In this document: positions 46,966 to 57,011 of the stretch, in pieces
How the letters are laid out: every line of letters starts with the position of its first letter
Position numbering within the stretch: the stretch's first letter is position 1
From: Bacteroidota bacterium
Lineage (GTDB): Bacteria; Bacteroidota; Bacteroidia; Bacteroidales; JAAUTT01
DNA length: 64,000 bases
Assembly: GCA_030706405.1 (NCBI GenBank)
Contig: JAUZOO010000005.1
Location: forward strand, 186,001-250,000
Direction of reading: 5' to 3'
Program-made: the position numbers and the translations under genes
Notes under the pieces: model-generated
Seen by the model: the letters and a program-made list of their open reading frames with translations, nothing else
What the model was told of the DNA's origin: nothing
Databases searched by the model: none

Positions 46966-48408
46966 TCAGTTTTCTTTCCTCAAAAGGAATAACCCCAAAA
47001 AGGTTATCAATCCGTTTATTATCAATAACTCGAAACCCATTTTATAGCCGTTAAACCACTGCACTGAGTAAACACTCAAAACATACGATATTACCGGAGA
47101 AATAACTGCCACCAACGGTACCCATTTGTCGCGCACCTGCCATTTGGTAAACAACCCAAAACTAAAAAATCCGAGCAATGGACCATACGTGTATCCGGCA
47201 ATGGTATAGAGCTTTTCGATAACAGCTTTATCATTAATTGCCCTAAAAATAACAATAACTACCAAAAAAATTGCCGCAACAGAAAGATGTACTCTGTAAC
47301 GAATACGCCTTTTTTGCTTGTCGGAGATAGCAAGCCGGTTAAAACCCAGGAAATCGATACAAAACGAAGTGGTTAGCGAGGTCAAAGCCCCGTCGGCACT
47401 GGGATAAGCGGCAGATATAAGCCCAATCATAAATACCACTCCGGCAACCGGGCCAAGATATTGCAGAGCAATGGTCGGGAATATATTATCGGACATCGTC
47501 AAGGTTATCGAGTGCGACGACATATAAAGCATCAATACAGCTCCCAGAAAAAGAAACATCAGGTTTACAAAAACCAACGTTCCGCTAAAGGTAAACATAT
47601 TGATCTGTGCCTCGCGCAAATTTTTACAACTCAGGTTTTTCTGCATCATTTCCTGGTCGAGTCCGGTCATTACAATGGCGATGAACATTCCACTGAGGAA
47701 TTGTTTGAGGAAAAACCGCGAGTTATGCCAGTCCCAGATCATCATTCTGGAGGTACTGCTGTGCCAAACCTGTGACGCCAAACCTGTAACCGTTGTATGC
47801 ATCTCTTTGCTGATAAAATAGATAGACATTGCTACCGCCAAAAGCATAAACGTAGTTTGCAGGGTGTCGGTCCAAACAATGGTTTTAATGCCGCCTCTTA
47901 ATGTATATAAAATGATGAGGGTTATGAACAGCAATACGTTGGCAAAGAAGGGGATACCCCAGGCATCAAAAACAAACACCTGCAATACATTAACTACCAA
48001 AAACATGCGAAAGGAAGCTCCCAGAATACGCGAAATCATAAAAAAGCTTGCTCCGGTTTTATACGTCCAGAAACCAAAGCGCTGTTCGAGGTAAGTATAA
48101 ATTGACGTGAGGTTTAGTCGATAATAAAGCGGAAGAAGAATAGTTGCAATCACAAAATATCCTGCCAGAAACCCAAATACCATTACCATATACGTAAACT
48201 GGGTGTCGCGCACAGCTCCCGGCACCGACATAAACGTAACGCCCGATAGCGATGCCCCAATCATACCATAAGCAACAACATACCAGGGCGATACCTTATT
48301 CCCGATAAAAAAAGTCTGATTATCGGCTTGGCGGGAGGTTAAATACGTAACGACAAAAATAAGGACGGTGTAGGCAAGGAAGATTCCAAGTATCAGAAAA
48401 GGCGACAT
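46966..48408 (-). CDS. Sodium:solute symporter (SSS family)
   Basis: This 480-residue membrane protein has about 13 helices. MIGASLSGVTFMSVPGAVRD and the LRGGIKTIVWTDTLQT region carry the SSS signatures, and ISAAYPSADGALTSLTTSF marks helix 8 with its sodium-site Ser/Thr. The substrate cannot be told: the Bacteroidota branch includes sialic-acid, sugar and organic-acid carriers. It ends one base after the small T9SS-like gene, which it faces tail to tail. Confidence 0.92.
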   Translation of the reverse strand: MSPFLILGIFLAYTVLIFVVTYLTSRQADNQTFFIGNKVSPWYVVAYGMIGASLSGVTFMSVPGAVRDTQFTYMVMVFGFLAGYFVIATILLPLYYRLNLTSIYTYLEQRFGFWTYKTGASFFMISRILGASFRMFLVVNVLQVFVFDAWGIPFFANVLLFITLIILYTLRGGIKTIVWTDTLQTTFMLLAVAMSIYFISKEMHTTVTGLASQVWHSSTSRMMIWDWHNSRFFLKQFLSGMFIAIVMTGLDQEMMQKNLSCKNLREAQINMFTFSGTLVFVNLMFLFLGAVLMLYMSSHSITLTMSDNIFPTIALQYLGPVAGVVFMIGLISAAYPSADGALTSLTTSFCIDFLGFNRLAISDKQKRRIRYRVHLSVAAIFLVVIVIFRAINDKAVIEKLYTIAGYTYGPLLGFFSFGLFTKWQVRDKWVPLVAVISPVISYVLSVYSVQWFNGYKMGFELLIINGLITFLGLFLLRKEN

Positions 48409-48580
48409 GATTTCAGCATATTAATCAAACGGGCACAAGGTTAATAAAAATTCCGGGCAATTAAAACTTTTCAGATAATCCCATATTTATCTAATATTTA
48501 AAACGGTTAAACCTGCAAACCAAACTTCAAAAACCTAAAAAACAGAAAGTTAACTACTTTAAAAATGTCATTTTTATTAT

Positions 48581-48588
48581 TACCTTTG
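48581..48588 (+). promoter_or_regulatory. Possible -7 element of recR
   Basis: TACCTTTG fits TAnnTTTG; the -33 element is weak. Initiation near 48595 would give an almost leaderless mRNA and supports the recR start at 48598 rather than 48565. Confidence 0.4.
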
Positions 48589-48597
48589 TCATTACTT

Positions 48598-49230
48598 ATG
48601 AGCCAAACAAACTATTCCTCAAAACTTCTGGAGACTGCGGTGTCCGAGTTCTCCCAACTGCCCGGCATTGGCAACAAGACGGCATTGCGCCTGGTATTGC
48701 ATCTTTTAAAACAGGATGCCGATACGGTAAACCGTTTTGGAAATGCCATTATTGAATTAAAAAACCAGATTAAACACTGCAGAGTTTGTTTTAACCTTTC
48801 CGACGAAGAAGTTTGCTCCATCTGCTCCAATACTTCGCGCGATCACGGCTTGGTGTGTGTGGTCGAAAACATTCGCGACGTAATGTCGATTGAAAAAACC
48901 ATGCAATATCACGGTGTGTATCATGTACTTGGAGGCATCATCTCACCAATGGACGGCATTGGTCCTGCCGACCTCACCATTGGAGCTCTCGAAGAAAAAG
49001 TAGCTTCCGGCAGTATTAGGGAGGTAATTTTAGCGCTAAGCACTACGCTCGAAGGAGATACGACCAACTTCTACATATTTAAGAAGTTAAGCAAGCACCC
49101 CATAACCATTACCACGCTGGCACGAGGCGTATCATTTGGTGATGAACTCGAATATACCGACGAAATAACGCTGGGCCGTTCCATCATCAACCGTACACCT
49201 TTCGAATCAACCCTCGGGAATAACGGCTAA
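48598..49230 (+). CDS. recR: Recombination mediator RecR
   Basis: This protein of about 210 residues helps RecF/RecO load RecA at gaps. It shows an N-terminal helix-hairpin-helix ([20 protein letters not shown]), a four-cysteine zinc finger ([16 protein letters not shown]) and a Toprim domain ([34 protein letters not shown]). The start at 48598 (MSQTNYSSK) is preferred; the longer frame adds residues unlike any RecR. It ends two bases from the convergent peptidase gene. Confidence 0.96.
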   Translation: MSQTNYSSKLLETAVSEFSQLPGIGNKTALRLVLHLLKQDADTVNRFGNAIIELKNQIKHCRVCFNLSDEEVCSICSNTSRDHGLVCVVENIRDVMSIEKTMQYHGVYHVLGGIISPMDGIGPADLTIGALEEKVASGSIREVILALSTTLEGDTTNFYIFKKLSKHPITITTLARGVSFGDELEYTDEITLGRSIINRTPFESTLGNNG

Positions 49231-49232
49231 TC

Positions 49233-51821
49233 CTACTTTACAATTACGATTTTCGCCTTATTTACCGAACCGTTTATTTTCATCTGAAGAAAATAAACCC
49301 CTGCGGGAAACGACGATAAGTCCATCTCAAACTTATTAGCCTCATTGGTTACCGAGACCTGCCGGGAAAAGATCAGTCGGCCCTGCGAGGAAAATATATC
49401 CAAGTTAGCTCTTCCGTCTTTCGCATTGGCTATAATAACATTAAACTTCCCTGAAGACGGATTAGGATACACTTCGAGACTATTGGCAACCAACTCAATA
49501 TCACAATTTCCAGTTTTCCCCTGATAGCCATCCACCTGCAACCAATAAGTCCGGCCAGGTTCTACCGCGAGGTTTTTGATTAAGGCCGTAGAATCGGTCG
49601 ATGAGCGGTTGTCGTTGGCAGCAACCAAGGTATATCGAGAGGATGACCCCGATAAAATATCGGAATAAGAATCGGCCCTGTACACGGCAATCCTGTCGTT
49701 AAAACCGTGGGTATCAATAGTAATAATTCCACTCATTGGCCCAACAAAATTATACCAGATTGTATTCTTCAAAATGGAAGACCCGCTATTATCCGGGCAC
49801 CAACTATCATTTGAATAACAATCTGTTGCAGCAGGATGAGGCTCATTTGTCTCAGTTGTAGCACATCGGTTAGAATATACAGGATTCGTCCCCGGCCAAA
49901 GTCGGATTGCACTGGAAACATTATCATTCACAGGTATTAACACTTTAAGTTTGGCACTATCCGAAGCCACGCACGAACCAAATATTCCGGTCACTTTCAC
50001 TTGCGAATTGAACGAACTATATGTACTTGTTGCGTTACGCAATGAAAGGTATAACGTATCGGAAGATGTGAAATAAGTTATATTATCGTTTCGCTCAATA
50101 GTATAGGTATAAGATGGGGCTCCGGAAATCTTCAACGGAAATTTATAGAGGTTACAACCACACACCACACTGTCGGACGGTACTCCTGTCATTACTACAT
50201 TAATTGTTTTTGCAGCATAAATATAATTGTTGTATATCAGCGAATCGGATCCAAAGCTATTGGAAGTTACCAATTTAACAGTATAGCTCCCTCCGTTCTG
50301 GAAAATAACTTCCGGATTTTGGGAACTGCTACTGGTATTGTTTGTAAATGTATAGGAAGCTGGATAAATTGTCCATTTCCATGATGTTGGATAATATTTA
50401 CTTTGATCGGTAAACTTGACGGAAGCACCTACACACACCTTGGGAATAGCCGTTGAGAATACCGTTTGAGGCTTAATAAGCATATATCCATCAAGACTTG
50501 TTGCCCCTGTATTATCTGGGTCGAGCCATGTTTTTATCTGTTGTGCTGCAGTAGCATTGTAATTCCACGAGAGCGAAAACTTTCCATAAAACGAATAGGT
50601 GTTATCGCCTCCATGCAGTTGCCCGATGATCCGTTTGTTATCATCAAATAACGGAGAACCGGACGATCCGCCTTCGGTTGTTCCTTCGTCAAAAGCGACT
50701 TCCCAATGGGTATTGGGCGAAGTTGTAGAGGTATTGTCCCACGTTATAGTTCCGTTATAAGATACGGGAGCAGAATAATCAAGAGAGATGCACTTGGGGG
50801 CTCCGGCAGGATGGTGGATGCAGGTTCCTGTTTTTGCACTTCGGGGACTGGCATCCCATCCGGCGAAATACGGAGAATAGCTGATGGGAGGTGCTTCGTT
50901 TATCTCTAAAAGGGAAAAATCAGAATAAGTGCTGGCCGCTTTAAGGGTTGCCCCGGATAATGTCTGCGTTAACTGAGCATCGGAACTGCTACAGGTCGAA
51001 TTCTCGTAGTTAAAATAAGCCACCAACGTAGCTGCTACACTATTGGTACTAACACAATGACAGGCAGTAAGGAAATAAGGGGTCCCGTCTAACCGGACAT
51101 TATTTATAAGCGACCCGGAACATAGATACGAATAAGCTCCGTCTACGTAAGTTATCCGGCATACACCATGCTTGACAGCCTGCCAGTTAGCGCCCTGGGG
51201 GCAATTAATCCCTATTCGTCCGGTAATTGTGGCCTGCACATCGATATAAGCTTGGGAAACAGCACCAATAGTTAACTGCCCTTCAAACGACGGATTTAAC
51301 GGTTCAAAATATTCTATAATTGCATTTTTGCTGGCCAACTCGGCTATGGAAAGGGCATTTCGCTGGTTATTGTTTAAACTGGTAAACGCGCCTAAAAGTC
51401 GGGTATGATCATCGTTATATATAAACACTTTAGCTCCATCGGGCAAAAGATACTTACTAAAAAATACTCCGAGTGAATAGGCCTGTCCCGAAACAATTTT
51501 ATACTGCCAAATGGTTCCTTTCCCCTGAATAACCGTTTTTACACCTTCATTTTTTATATCGATACTGACATTCTGGACCACTCCATACCGGTTAGGGTCT
51601 TTCAACAAAGCATCATCTGCTTTTAACCGGGCAGTATCCATTATTTCCAATGTTTTTACAGGCAATACCATCGCAGCCTTTTCTTTGATCGAAAAGCTCT
51701 CGGGCAGACCAGGCTGTGATAGTTGGGCGTTAAGATAGTGAAGAAAGAAAAACTGAAACAAGCTTATTAATAAAGCCTTACGACATAAAAATTTAAACAT
51801 TGGCAAAACCATTCTGTGCAT
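49233..51821 (-). CDS. T9SS-secreted trypsin-fold (lysyl-endopeptidase-like) protease
   Basis: This protein of about 862 residues has a signal peptide ending at LNAQL. After a ~170-residue N-terminal propeptide-like part, a chymotrypsin-fold domain carries the triad His255 (FLTACHCV), Asp301 (TYSDFSLLEI) and Ser387 (EGGSSGSPLF). A PKD-like domain follows (about 460-540; CVGASVKFTDQS, SYTVKLVTSNSFG), then further beta domains and a type A T9SS sorting domain (VYPNPSSGKFNV ... AGVYFLQMKI). It resembles Achromobacter-type lysyl endopeptidase, so cleavage after Lys is plausible but not shown. The ATG at 51821 is used (longer frame opens with TTG); 51800 would also give a good signal peptide. It shows that the cell runs a T9SS. 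The 290 bases up to 52111 hold only the MATE promoter. Confidence 0.9.
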   Translation of the reverse strand: MHRMVLPMFKFLCRKALLISLFQFFFLHYLNAQLSQPGLPESFSIKEKAAMVLPVKTLEIMDTARLKADDALLKDPNRYGVVQNVSIDIKNEGVKTVIQGKGTIWQYKIVSGQAYSLGVFFSKYLLPDGAKVFIYNDDHTRLLGAFTSLNNNQRNALSIAELASKNAIIEYFEPLNPSFEGQLTIGAVSQAYIDVQATITGRIGINCPQGANWQAVKHGVCRITYVDGAYSYLCSGSLINNVRLDGTPYFLTACHCVSTNSVAATLVAYFNYENSTCSSSDAQLTQTLSGATLKAASTYSDFSLLEINEAPPISYSPYFAGWDASPRSAKTGTCIHHPAGAPKCISLDYSAPVSYNGTITWDNTSTTSPNTHWEVAFDEGTTEGGSSGSPLFDDNKRIIGQLHGGDNTYSFYGKFSLSWNYNATAAQQIKTWLDPDNTGATSLDGYMLIKPQTVFSTAIPKVCVGASVKFTDQSKYYPTSWKWTIYPASYTFTNNTSSSSQNPEVIFQNGGSYTVKLVTSNSFGSDSLIYNNYIYAAKTINVVMTGVPSDSVVCGCNLYKFPLKISGAPSYTYTIERNDNITYFTSSDTLYLSLRNATSTYSSFNSQVKVTGIFGSCVASDSAKLKVLIPVNDNVSSAIRLWPGTNPVYSNRCATTETNEPHPAATDCYSNDSWCPDNSGSSILKNTIWYNFVGPMSGIITIDTHGFNDRIAVYRADSYSDILSGSSSRYTLVAANDNRSSTDSTALIKNLAVEPGRTYWLQVDGYQGKTGNCDIELVANSLEVYPNPSSGKFNVIIANAKDGRANLDIFSSQGRLIFSRQVSVTNEANKFEMDLSSFPAGVYFLQMKINGSVNKAKIVIVK

Positions 51822-52058
51822 AATTTGAAAATCTGTCAATCCTGTTTTGTTAATAAACTAAAAACGAACGAAATTATTTCTACCCGCCGTTTCTTTAATA
51901 ATCTTAAACCAATAAAACATTCAATTACAGGAGATTTAGATTTTCTAAAAGCAAGCATCAGGAAAGGGAGAACGCAGATTTATCCTTAAGCTGTTTTTAA
52001 TTTTATTAGACGTGAAAATACAAAAAAGGTTTAACCTGCTTTGATAAAAATCTTCTAT

Positions 52059-52089
52059 TTTGCAAATCCATTTATATTCGTCAATTTTG
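52059..52089 (+). promoter_or_regulatory. Promoter of the MATE exporter gene
   Basis: TTTG (52059-52062), 19 bases, then CAATTTTG (52082-52089), one mismatch from TAnnTTTG. The ATG is 22 bases downstream. Confidence 0.6.
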
Positions 52090-52111
52090 CCGACTCCCTG
52101 TCAGATTTTAT

Positions 52112-53452
52112 ATGAAAGATTTAACAAATGGCCACGAAGGAAAGCTTATCCTCAACTTTGCAATACCCATGCTTCTTGGCAATGTGTTCCAGCAACTTTA
52201 CAGTGTCATTAACAGCGTTATTGTAGGGCATTTTCTGGGAAAGCAGGCTTTGGCAGCCGTCGGGGCTTCATTTCCGATAATCTTTGCGCTCATTTCGCTC
52301 ACCATTGGCATAGCAACAGGTTGTACTATCGTTATCTCACAATTCTACGGAGCTAAAGACATTGATAATGTTCGCCGTACCATCGATACGATGAATATTT
52401 TCCTTTTTTTCGCTTCCGCAATTTTAACAGTTGCCGGGATATTACTAAGTAAACCTATATTCCGTTTGATTAATCTACCGGATGAAATTATGCCCCAAGC
52501 TGTTATGTATTTTAGCATATCTATGTTAGGTACTATACCGCTTTTCGGGTACCATAGCACCAGCGCAATCCTGCGGGGACTTGGCGATTCCAAAACTCCG
52601 TTATACTTTCTCATAATCTCCACGGTTGTCAACGCCCTGCTCGATCTGCTATTTATTGTAGTCTTCAAATGGGGTATTGCCGGAGCTGCTATTGCCACGG
52701 TGCTGGCCCAGACCGGAGCCTTTTTTACTACCGTAATATATCTTAACCGAACGCACAAAATCATTCGATTTTCATTTTTTAACCTCGTTTTTGACAAAAA
52801 TATCTTTATCAAAGGATTGAAAATAGGGCTCCCAACGGGCTTTCAGCAAACTTTTGTAGCTTTTGGAATGATGGCCTTGTACTGGATTGTTAATGGTTTT
52901 GGCACCGATGTTATCGCTGCCTATTCGGTAGTTGGGCGCATCGACGCTTTTGCTTCAATGCCAGCCATGAACTTCGGCGCAGCACTCTCAACTTTTGTAG
53001 GACAAAATATCGGGGCACGAAAAACAGAACGAGTCCGTTCGGGATTAATAGCAACTATCCGCATGTCGTCAATTATTGCGCTATCAACTACTGCTATTGT
53101 GATTCTGTTTCCACACGCCGTTATGCACCTGTTTACCACCGATGCGGCAGTTATCGAAATAGGTCAACAATACCTTGCTATTGTGGGGTCTTTTTACATT
53201 GTTTTCTCCACCATGTTTGTAGTTGCCGGGGTAATGCGCGGTGCTGGCGACACGTTAATTCCGATGTTTATCACGCTTTTTTCGCTGTGGCTCATCCGCA
53301 TTCCGTTGGCTTATTTTCTTTCCCGGCATATCGGCGCAACCGGCATCTGGTGGGCCATCCCCATTGCCTGGGTTTTAGGAGTTACGGCATCATTCATCTA
53401 CTACTCCACCGGGCGATGGAAAACCAAATCCGTTATAACGTACTCCGAATAA
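52112..53452 (+). CDS. MATE family efflux transporter
   Basis: This 446-residue membrane protein has 12 predicted helices in two related halves. MLLGNVFQQLYSVINSVIVG in helix 1 and VGASFPIIFALISLTIGIATG in helix 2 are MATE marks, echoed in the second half by GLKIGLPTGFQQTFVAFGMM. It exports cationic compounds or metabolites by Na+ or H+ antiport (NorM/DinF-like); the substrate is unknown. It has its own promoter; yicC follows after 43 bases with a separate -7 element. Confidence 0.93.
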   Translation: MKDLTNGHEGKLILNFAIPMLLGNVFQQLYSVINSVIVGHFLGKQALAAVGASFPIIFALISLTIGIATGCTIVISQFYGAKDIDNVRRTIDTMNIFLFFASAILTVAGILLSKPIFRLINLPDEIMPQAVMYFSISMLGTIPLFGYHSTSAILRGLGDSKTPLYFLIISTVVNALLDLLFIVVFKWGIAGAAIATVLAQTGAFFTTVIYLNRTHKIIRFSFFNLVFDKNIFIKGLKIGLPTGFQQTFVAFGMMALYWIVNGFGTDVIAAYSVVGRIDAFASMPAMNFGAALSTFVGQNIGARKTERVRSGLIATIRMSSIIALSTTAIVILFPHAVMHLFTTDAAVIEIGQQYLAIVGSFYIVFSTMFVVAGVMRGAGDTLIPMFITLFSLWLIRIPLAYFLSRHIGATGIWWAIPIAWVLGVTASFIYYSTGRWKTKSVITYSE

Positions 53453-53464
53453 CGCATTTTTCAC

Positions 53465-53472
53465 TACATTTG
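53465..53472 (+). promoter_or_regulatory. -7 element of yicC-gmk-nadD
   Basis: TACATTTG is an exact -7 match 23 bases before the yicC ATG; a -33 element is not evident. Confidence 0.45.
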
Positions 53473-53495
53473 GGACTTAAACAAAGTTCTTGCTC

Positions 53496-54371
53496 ATGAT
53501 ACAATCGATGACAGGCTACGGTAAAGCCGAATGTGAATTTCAATCGAAAAAGATTACCGTCGAAATTAAATCCCTAAACAGCAAACAATTAGATCTAAAT
53601 TCAAGAGTCCCATCTCTTTATAAAGAAAAAGAACTGGATTTACGTAACGAAATTAGCCGTGAACTTACCCGCGGTAAAGTAGATCTTTATATTTCGGTCG
53701 ATTCGGTTGACGAGGACATGCCTGTTACCCTCAATTCAAAACTGGTAAAAGGTTATTATCAGCAAGTTGCCAATATTTCGAAAGAACTAAACCTTCCACT
53801 TCCCGACGACATTATCACCTCGCTTCTTCGTCTTCCCGACGTTTTAAAATCGGAAAAACAAGAGGTTTCTGAAGAAGAATGGGCTGCGTTGTCGTCCTGC
53901 GCTTCCAACGCGATAAAAACGTTAAAAGAATTCAGGTTTCAGGAAGGAATAGCCCTCGAAAAAGACATCACAGAACGAATCCGGCTAATTACCGACCTTG
54001 CCATAGAGATTGAACCTTTTGAAGAACAACGCATTATCAAGGTTCGTCAAAAAATACAGCAAGGACTTGTCGATCTAATGGCTTCGGATAAGTTAGACCA
54101 AAATCGTTTTGAGCAGGAATTGATATATTACATTGAAAAACTTGATATTACCGAAGAAAAAGTTCGGTTGGCCAATCATTGTAAATATTTCATGGAAACC
54201 ATTAACTCTCCCGACTCAAACGGTAAAAAGCTTGCTTTTATCACCCAGGAGATTGGTCGCGAAATCAACACCATCGGTTCAAAATCGAATGATTCGGACA
54301 TGCAAAAAATTGTGGTTCAAATGAAAGACGAGCTCGAAAAAATTAAAGAACAAATTAACAACGTATTGTAG
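53496..54371 (+). CDS. yicC: YicC family endoribonuclease
   Basis: This protein of about 291 residues starts MIQSMTGYGKAECEF, the family's typical N-terminus, and ends with the DUF1732 part (LAFITQEIGREINTIGSKSND ... EKIKEQINNVL). The longer frame begins at TTG, so 53496 is used. YicC is an RNase acting on small RNAs in E. coli. It is commonly next to gmk, as here. The protein is soluble. Confidence 0.95.
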   Translation: MIQSMTGYGKAECEFQSKKITVEIKSLNSKQLDLNSRVPSLYKEKELDLRNEISRELTRGKVDLYISVDSVDEDMPVTLNSKLVKGYYQQVANISKELNLPLPDDIITSLLRLPDVLKSEKQEVSEEEWAALSSCASNAIKTLKEFRFQEGIALEKDITERIRLITDLAIEIEPFEEQRIIKVRQKIQQGLVDLMASDKLDQNRFEQELIYYIEKLDITEEKVRLANHCKYFMETINSPDSNGKKLAFITQEIGREINTIGSKSNDSDMQKIVVQMKDELEKIKEQINNVL

Positions 54372-54378
54372 TATAACT

Positions 54379-54414
54379 ATTAATTCTGACAGGTCAAAAA
54401 CTGCCAGAATTAAT
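54379..54414 (+). promoter_or_regulatory. Hairpin between yicC and gmk
   Basis: ATTAATTCTGACAG pairs with CTGCCAGAATTAAT (one mismatch) around GTCAAAAA. There is no T-run, so an RNA stability or processing element is more likely than a terminator. Confidence 0.5.
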
Positions 54415-54429
54415 ACCGACCTAGAAAAG

Positions 54430-54996
54430 ATGAACGGAAAACTTATCATATTCTCCGCCCCATCCGGTGCCGGAAAAACGACCATTGTAAAACATCTGCT
54501 CCAAAGCGGACTTCCCCTCGAATTTTCCATCTCGGCATGTAGCCGAAAACCGCGGACGGGTGAAATTAACGGACGGGATTACTATTTTCTGTCCGAAGAA
54601 GAATTTCGGCAAAAGATACAAAACAACGAATTTATTGAATGGGAAGAAGTTTATGCCGGAAACTATTATGGCACACTACGCTCCGAAATTGAACGTATCT
54701 GGGCAAAAGGCAAACACGTTCTTTTCGACATCGACGTGAAAGGTGGTGTAAACCTAAAAAAACTTTTCCCGGACAAAACGCTGTCTATTTTTGTTGAGCC
54801 ACCTTCGGTCGAAGAGCTCGAACGCCGTCTTATAGGCCGTTCTACCGACGACGCAGAAACCATTCGCAAACGCGTTGACAAAGCAGTTTATGAGCTAGGC
54901 TTTGCCGATCAGTTCGACGTGGTTATCGTCAACGACATCCTGACCGAAGCACAGGAAAAAGCCATAAAAATCGTATCAGACTTCATCGTCCAATAA
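54430..54996 (+). CDS. gmk: Guanylate kinase
   Basis: This 188-residue enzyme phosphorylates GMP to GDP. The P-loop FSAPSGAGKTTIVKHL and the GMP-binding stretch SACSRKPRTGEINGRDYYFLS are intact, followed by FIEWEEVYAGNYYGT and LFDIDVKGG. Length is normal. Its TAA overlaps the nadD ATG by one base. Confidence 0.97.
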   Translation: MNGKLIIFSAPSGAGKTTIVKHLLQSGLPLEFSISACSRKPRTGEINGRDYYFLSEEEFRQKIQNNEFIEWEEVYAGNYYGTLRSEIERIWAKGKHVLFDIDVKGGVNLKKLFPDKTLSIFVEPPSVEELERRLIGRSTDDAETIRKRVDKAVYELGFADQFDVVIVNDILTEAQEKAIKIVSDFIVQ

Positions 54997-55580
54997 TGAA
55001 AACCGGCCTCTTTTTCGGATCATTCAACCCTATACACATCGGACATTTGGCTATAGCCAACTACATGGTCGAATTTACCGATCTGGAAGAGATCTGGTTT
55101 GTAGTCAGTCCGCATAATCCCTTAAAATCGAAAGAAATACTAATCAGTGGCATTACCCGTTTGGCAATGGTGAATTTGGCCATTGGTAACGACACGCGCA
55201 TTAAGACCTGCGATATCGAACTCTCGCTGCCGCAACCCTCGTACACCATTAATACGCTGAATCATTTAACCGAAAAATATCCTGTACGGGAATTTGTGAT
55301 TGTAATGGGTGCCGACGGATTGACAAATTTTGACAAATGGAAATGCCACGATGAAATTTCGGATAAGTACCAACGTTATGTTTATCCCCGTCCGGGATTA
55401 CCTTCCGGATTATTGAGTGATATAAAAAACGGCAGAATCATAGATGCCCCGTTAATGGATATTTCTTCTACGTTTATCCGGGAGGCCATCGAAACAGGTA
55501 AAGATGTACGTTATTTCGTGACCTCCAGAGTTTGGGATTTTATCCGCGATAACCAACTATATCTTCCTCCTAAATATTGA
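54996..55580 (+). CDS. nadD: Nicotinate-nucleotide adenylyltransferase
   Basis: This 194-residue nucleotidyltransferase makes deamido-NAD from nicotinate mononucleotide. It shows GLFFGSFNPIHIGHLAIANYM with the HxGH motif, WFVVSPHNPLKSK, PQPSYTINTL, VIVMGADGLTNFDKWK and the C-terminal ISSTFIREAI. The start overlaps gmk, indicating coupled translation. Confidence 0.96.
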   Translation: MKTGLFFGSFNPIHIGHLAIANYMVEFTDLEEIWFVVSPHNPLKSKEILISGITRLAMVNLAIGNDTRIKTCDIELSLPQPSYTINTLNHLTEKYPVREFVIVMGADGLTNFDKWKCHDEISDKYQRYVYPRPGLPSGLLSDIKNGRIIDAPLMDISSTFIREAIETGKDVRYFVTSRVWDFIRDNQLYLPPKY

Positions 55581-55618
55581 ACACTAACAAAACGGCTCTT
55601 CTATTTAAAAAATAAGTT

Positions 55619-56185
55619 TCAAAATTTATAGCCTAATCCAAACTTAAGCAATGGCACTATGCCCCAATAATTCCCGTGAATTCCAAAAGAATTAGGTTTG
55701 GGTCCTCGTAATCCCATGTATGCATCAATACCCACACTGCTATTTAGATAAAAAAACTTGGCTATTTTTATTTGTGTTCCAAATCCAATAGCATGTTCAA
55801 GCGTTATAACCTTTCCCTCTGATGCGAAACCATTTTTATCCACTTCATTTCCTTTAACTTCAAAAGGGGATCTGTAGATAAAATTATATAAAAAATAGGG
55901 TCGAATTATACGTTTGTATGACTTTGGTGAAAAATAAATATACATAAATTCAATTCCTGAAAATTCCCGACTTTGCTTTAACATGATACCTAATTCAACC
56001 TGTTGATTAATTTTTTGAATATTGAAATTTATATTTGTACTTGGGCCAAATCCGCTACCAGTTGTAACCTCATAAACATTGATGCCATATAATGGATCAG
56101 AATTGTATCTTACATACCCTTCCCGCCCAATATTAGTCATCAAAAAAGCTCCGCTCACAATAACAATAGCAATAACTCGTTTCAT
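55619..56185 (-). CDS. Outer-membrane-barrel-like protein, paralog 1
   Basis: This 188-residue protein has a signal peptide (about 1-20) and alternating beta strands. It ends LLKFGLGYKF, a C-terminal Phe typical of outer-membrane barrels handled by BamA. It is clearly related to the protein at 56406-56990: both share LYGINVYE/FYGINVYQ, TLEHAIGFGTQ/TFEHAIGFGAQ, SVGIDAYMG/SAGVDAYMG and the KFGLG ending. No known family is recognised; a small (about eight-strand) barrel is likely. It has its own promoter at 56206-56234. Confidence 0.8.
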   Translation of the reverse strand: MKRVIAIVIVSGAFLMTNIGREGYVRYNSDPLYGINVYEVTTGSGFGPSTNINFNIQKINQQVELGIMLKQSREFSGIEFMYIYFSPKSYKRIIRPYFLYNFIYRSPFEVKGNEVDKNGFASEGKVITLEHAIGFGTQIKIAKFFYLNSSVGIDAYMGLRGPKPNSFGIHGNYWGIVPLLKFGLGYKF

Positions 56186-56205
56186 TCACAAAATTGACAG
56201 TTTGT

Positions 56206-56234
56206 CAAATTTAGAACACGAAAAGATTAATCAA
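56206..56234 (-). promoter_or_regulatory. Promoter of barrel paralog 1
   Basis: Minus strand TTG (56234-56232), 18 bases, TAAATTTG (56213-56206). The inverted repeat TTGACA-N3-TGTCAA (56194-56208) overlaps its downstream edge. Confidence 0.6.
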
Positions 56235-56405
56235 TTAGCAATAATGGATGATTATTTTACTGATAAGCATTAATATAAATCACCACTGTTTATTTATATT
56301 CCAGAGAAATAATCTATCTTAATGCATTTCATTACAAATTAAATTTATCAAGGAGATCATATTATCTCACAAATGAGGCTCATTAAAAAGTATATTGAAC
56401 TGGGT

Positions 56406-56990
56406 TTAAAATTTAAAACCTAATCCAAATTTAACCGACGGCACTATGCCAAAATTATTTCCGTGAACTCCTAGAGTATTGGGTTTTTGTCCTTGATAAT
56501 GAGAGCCCATATAAGCATCAACTCCTGCACTACCCTCAACATAAAGCGAGTTAGCTACCTGTACCTGAGCTCCAAATCCTATCGCATGCTCAAAAGTTGT
56601 TACTTTACCTTGCAGTTCGGACATATTTACACTCGACGATTTCAACAGCGAAGGGGCTACTATCACCTCAGTAGGCATCCTATACACAAAATTATAATGG
56701 AAAAACGGACGTACCGTGCGATTCTGGGAAGCTAAAGAAAAATGCTTATACATAAATTCCACACCTGCAAAGGCTTTGTTCTGACTATTGAACATCAGCC
56801 CTAACTGAAAGACCCGGTTTGATTGTTGAACATTAAAATCAATGTTCATACTCGAACCATATCCGCTACCAGATGAAGCCTGATAAACATTGATGCCATA
56901 AAATGGATTAAGATTATACCTTGTATACCCTTTCCCAAAAGTGTTCGTCATCAAAAATGCGACACTCATAAAAATTATGAATCGTTTCAT
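56406..56990 (-). CDS. Outer-membrane-barrel-like protein, paralog 2
   Basis: This protein of about 194 residues starts at 56990 (MKRFIIFMSVAFLM), which lines up with paralog 1 (MKRVIAIVIVSGAFLM). The longer frame is rejected because a promoter -7 element lies inside it. It has a signal peptide, beta-rich body (FHYNFVYRMP, TFEHAIGFGAQVQVA, GSAGVDAYMGSHY) and a C-terminal Phe (KFGLGFKF). A longer loop (about residues 112-128) sets it apart from paralog 1. Function is unknown. The 220 bases between the two genes carry the paralog 1 promoter and nothing else seen. Confidence 0.8.
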   Translation of the reverse strand: MKRFIIFMSVAFLMTNTFGKGYTRYNLNPFYGINVYQASSGSGYGSSMNIDFNVQQSNRVFQLGLMFNSQNKAFAGVEFMYKHFSLASQNRTVRPFFHYNFVYRMPTEVIVAPSLLKSSSVNMSELQGKVTTFEHAIGFGAQVQVANSLYVEGSAGVDAYMGSHYQGQKPNTLGVHGNNFGIVPSVKFGLGFKF

Positions 56991-57011
56991 GGCTAGAAGC
57001 TTTTGTTTAGT

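Noticed and set aside
48565-48597. Longer start for recR adding 11 hydrophobic residues
   Set aside because: The extra residues are unlike RecR and overlap the likely -7 element.
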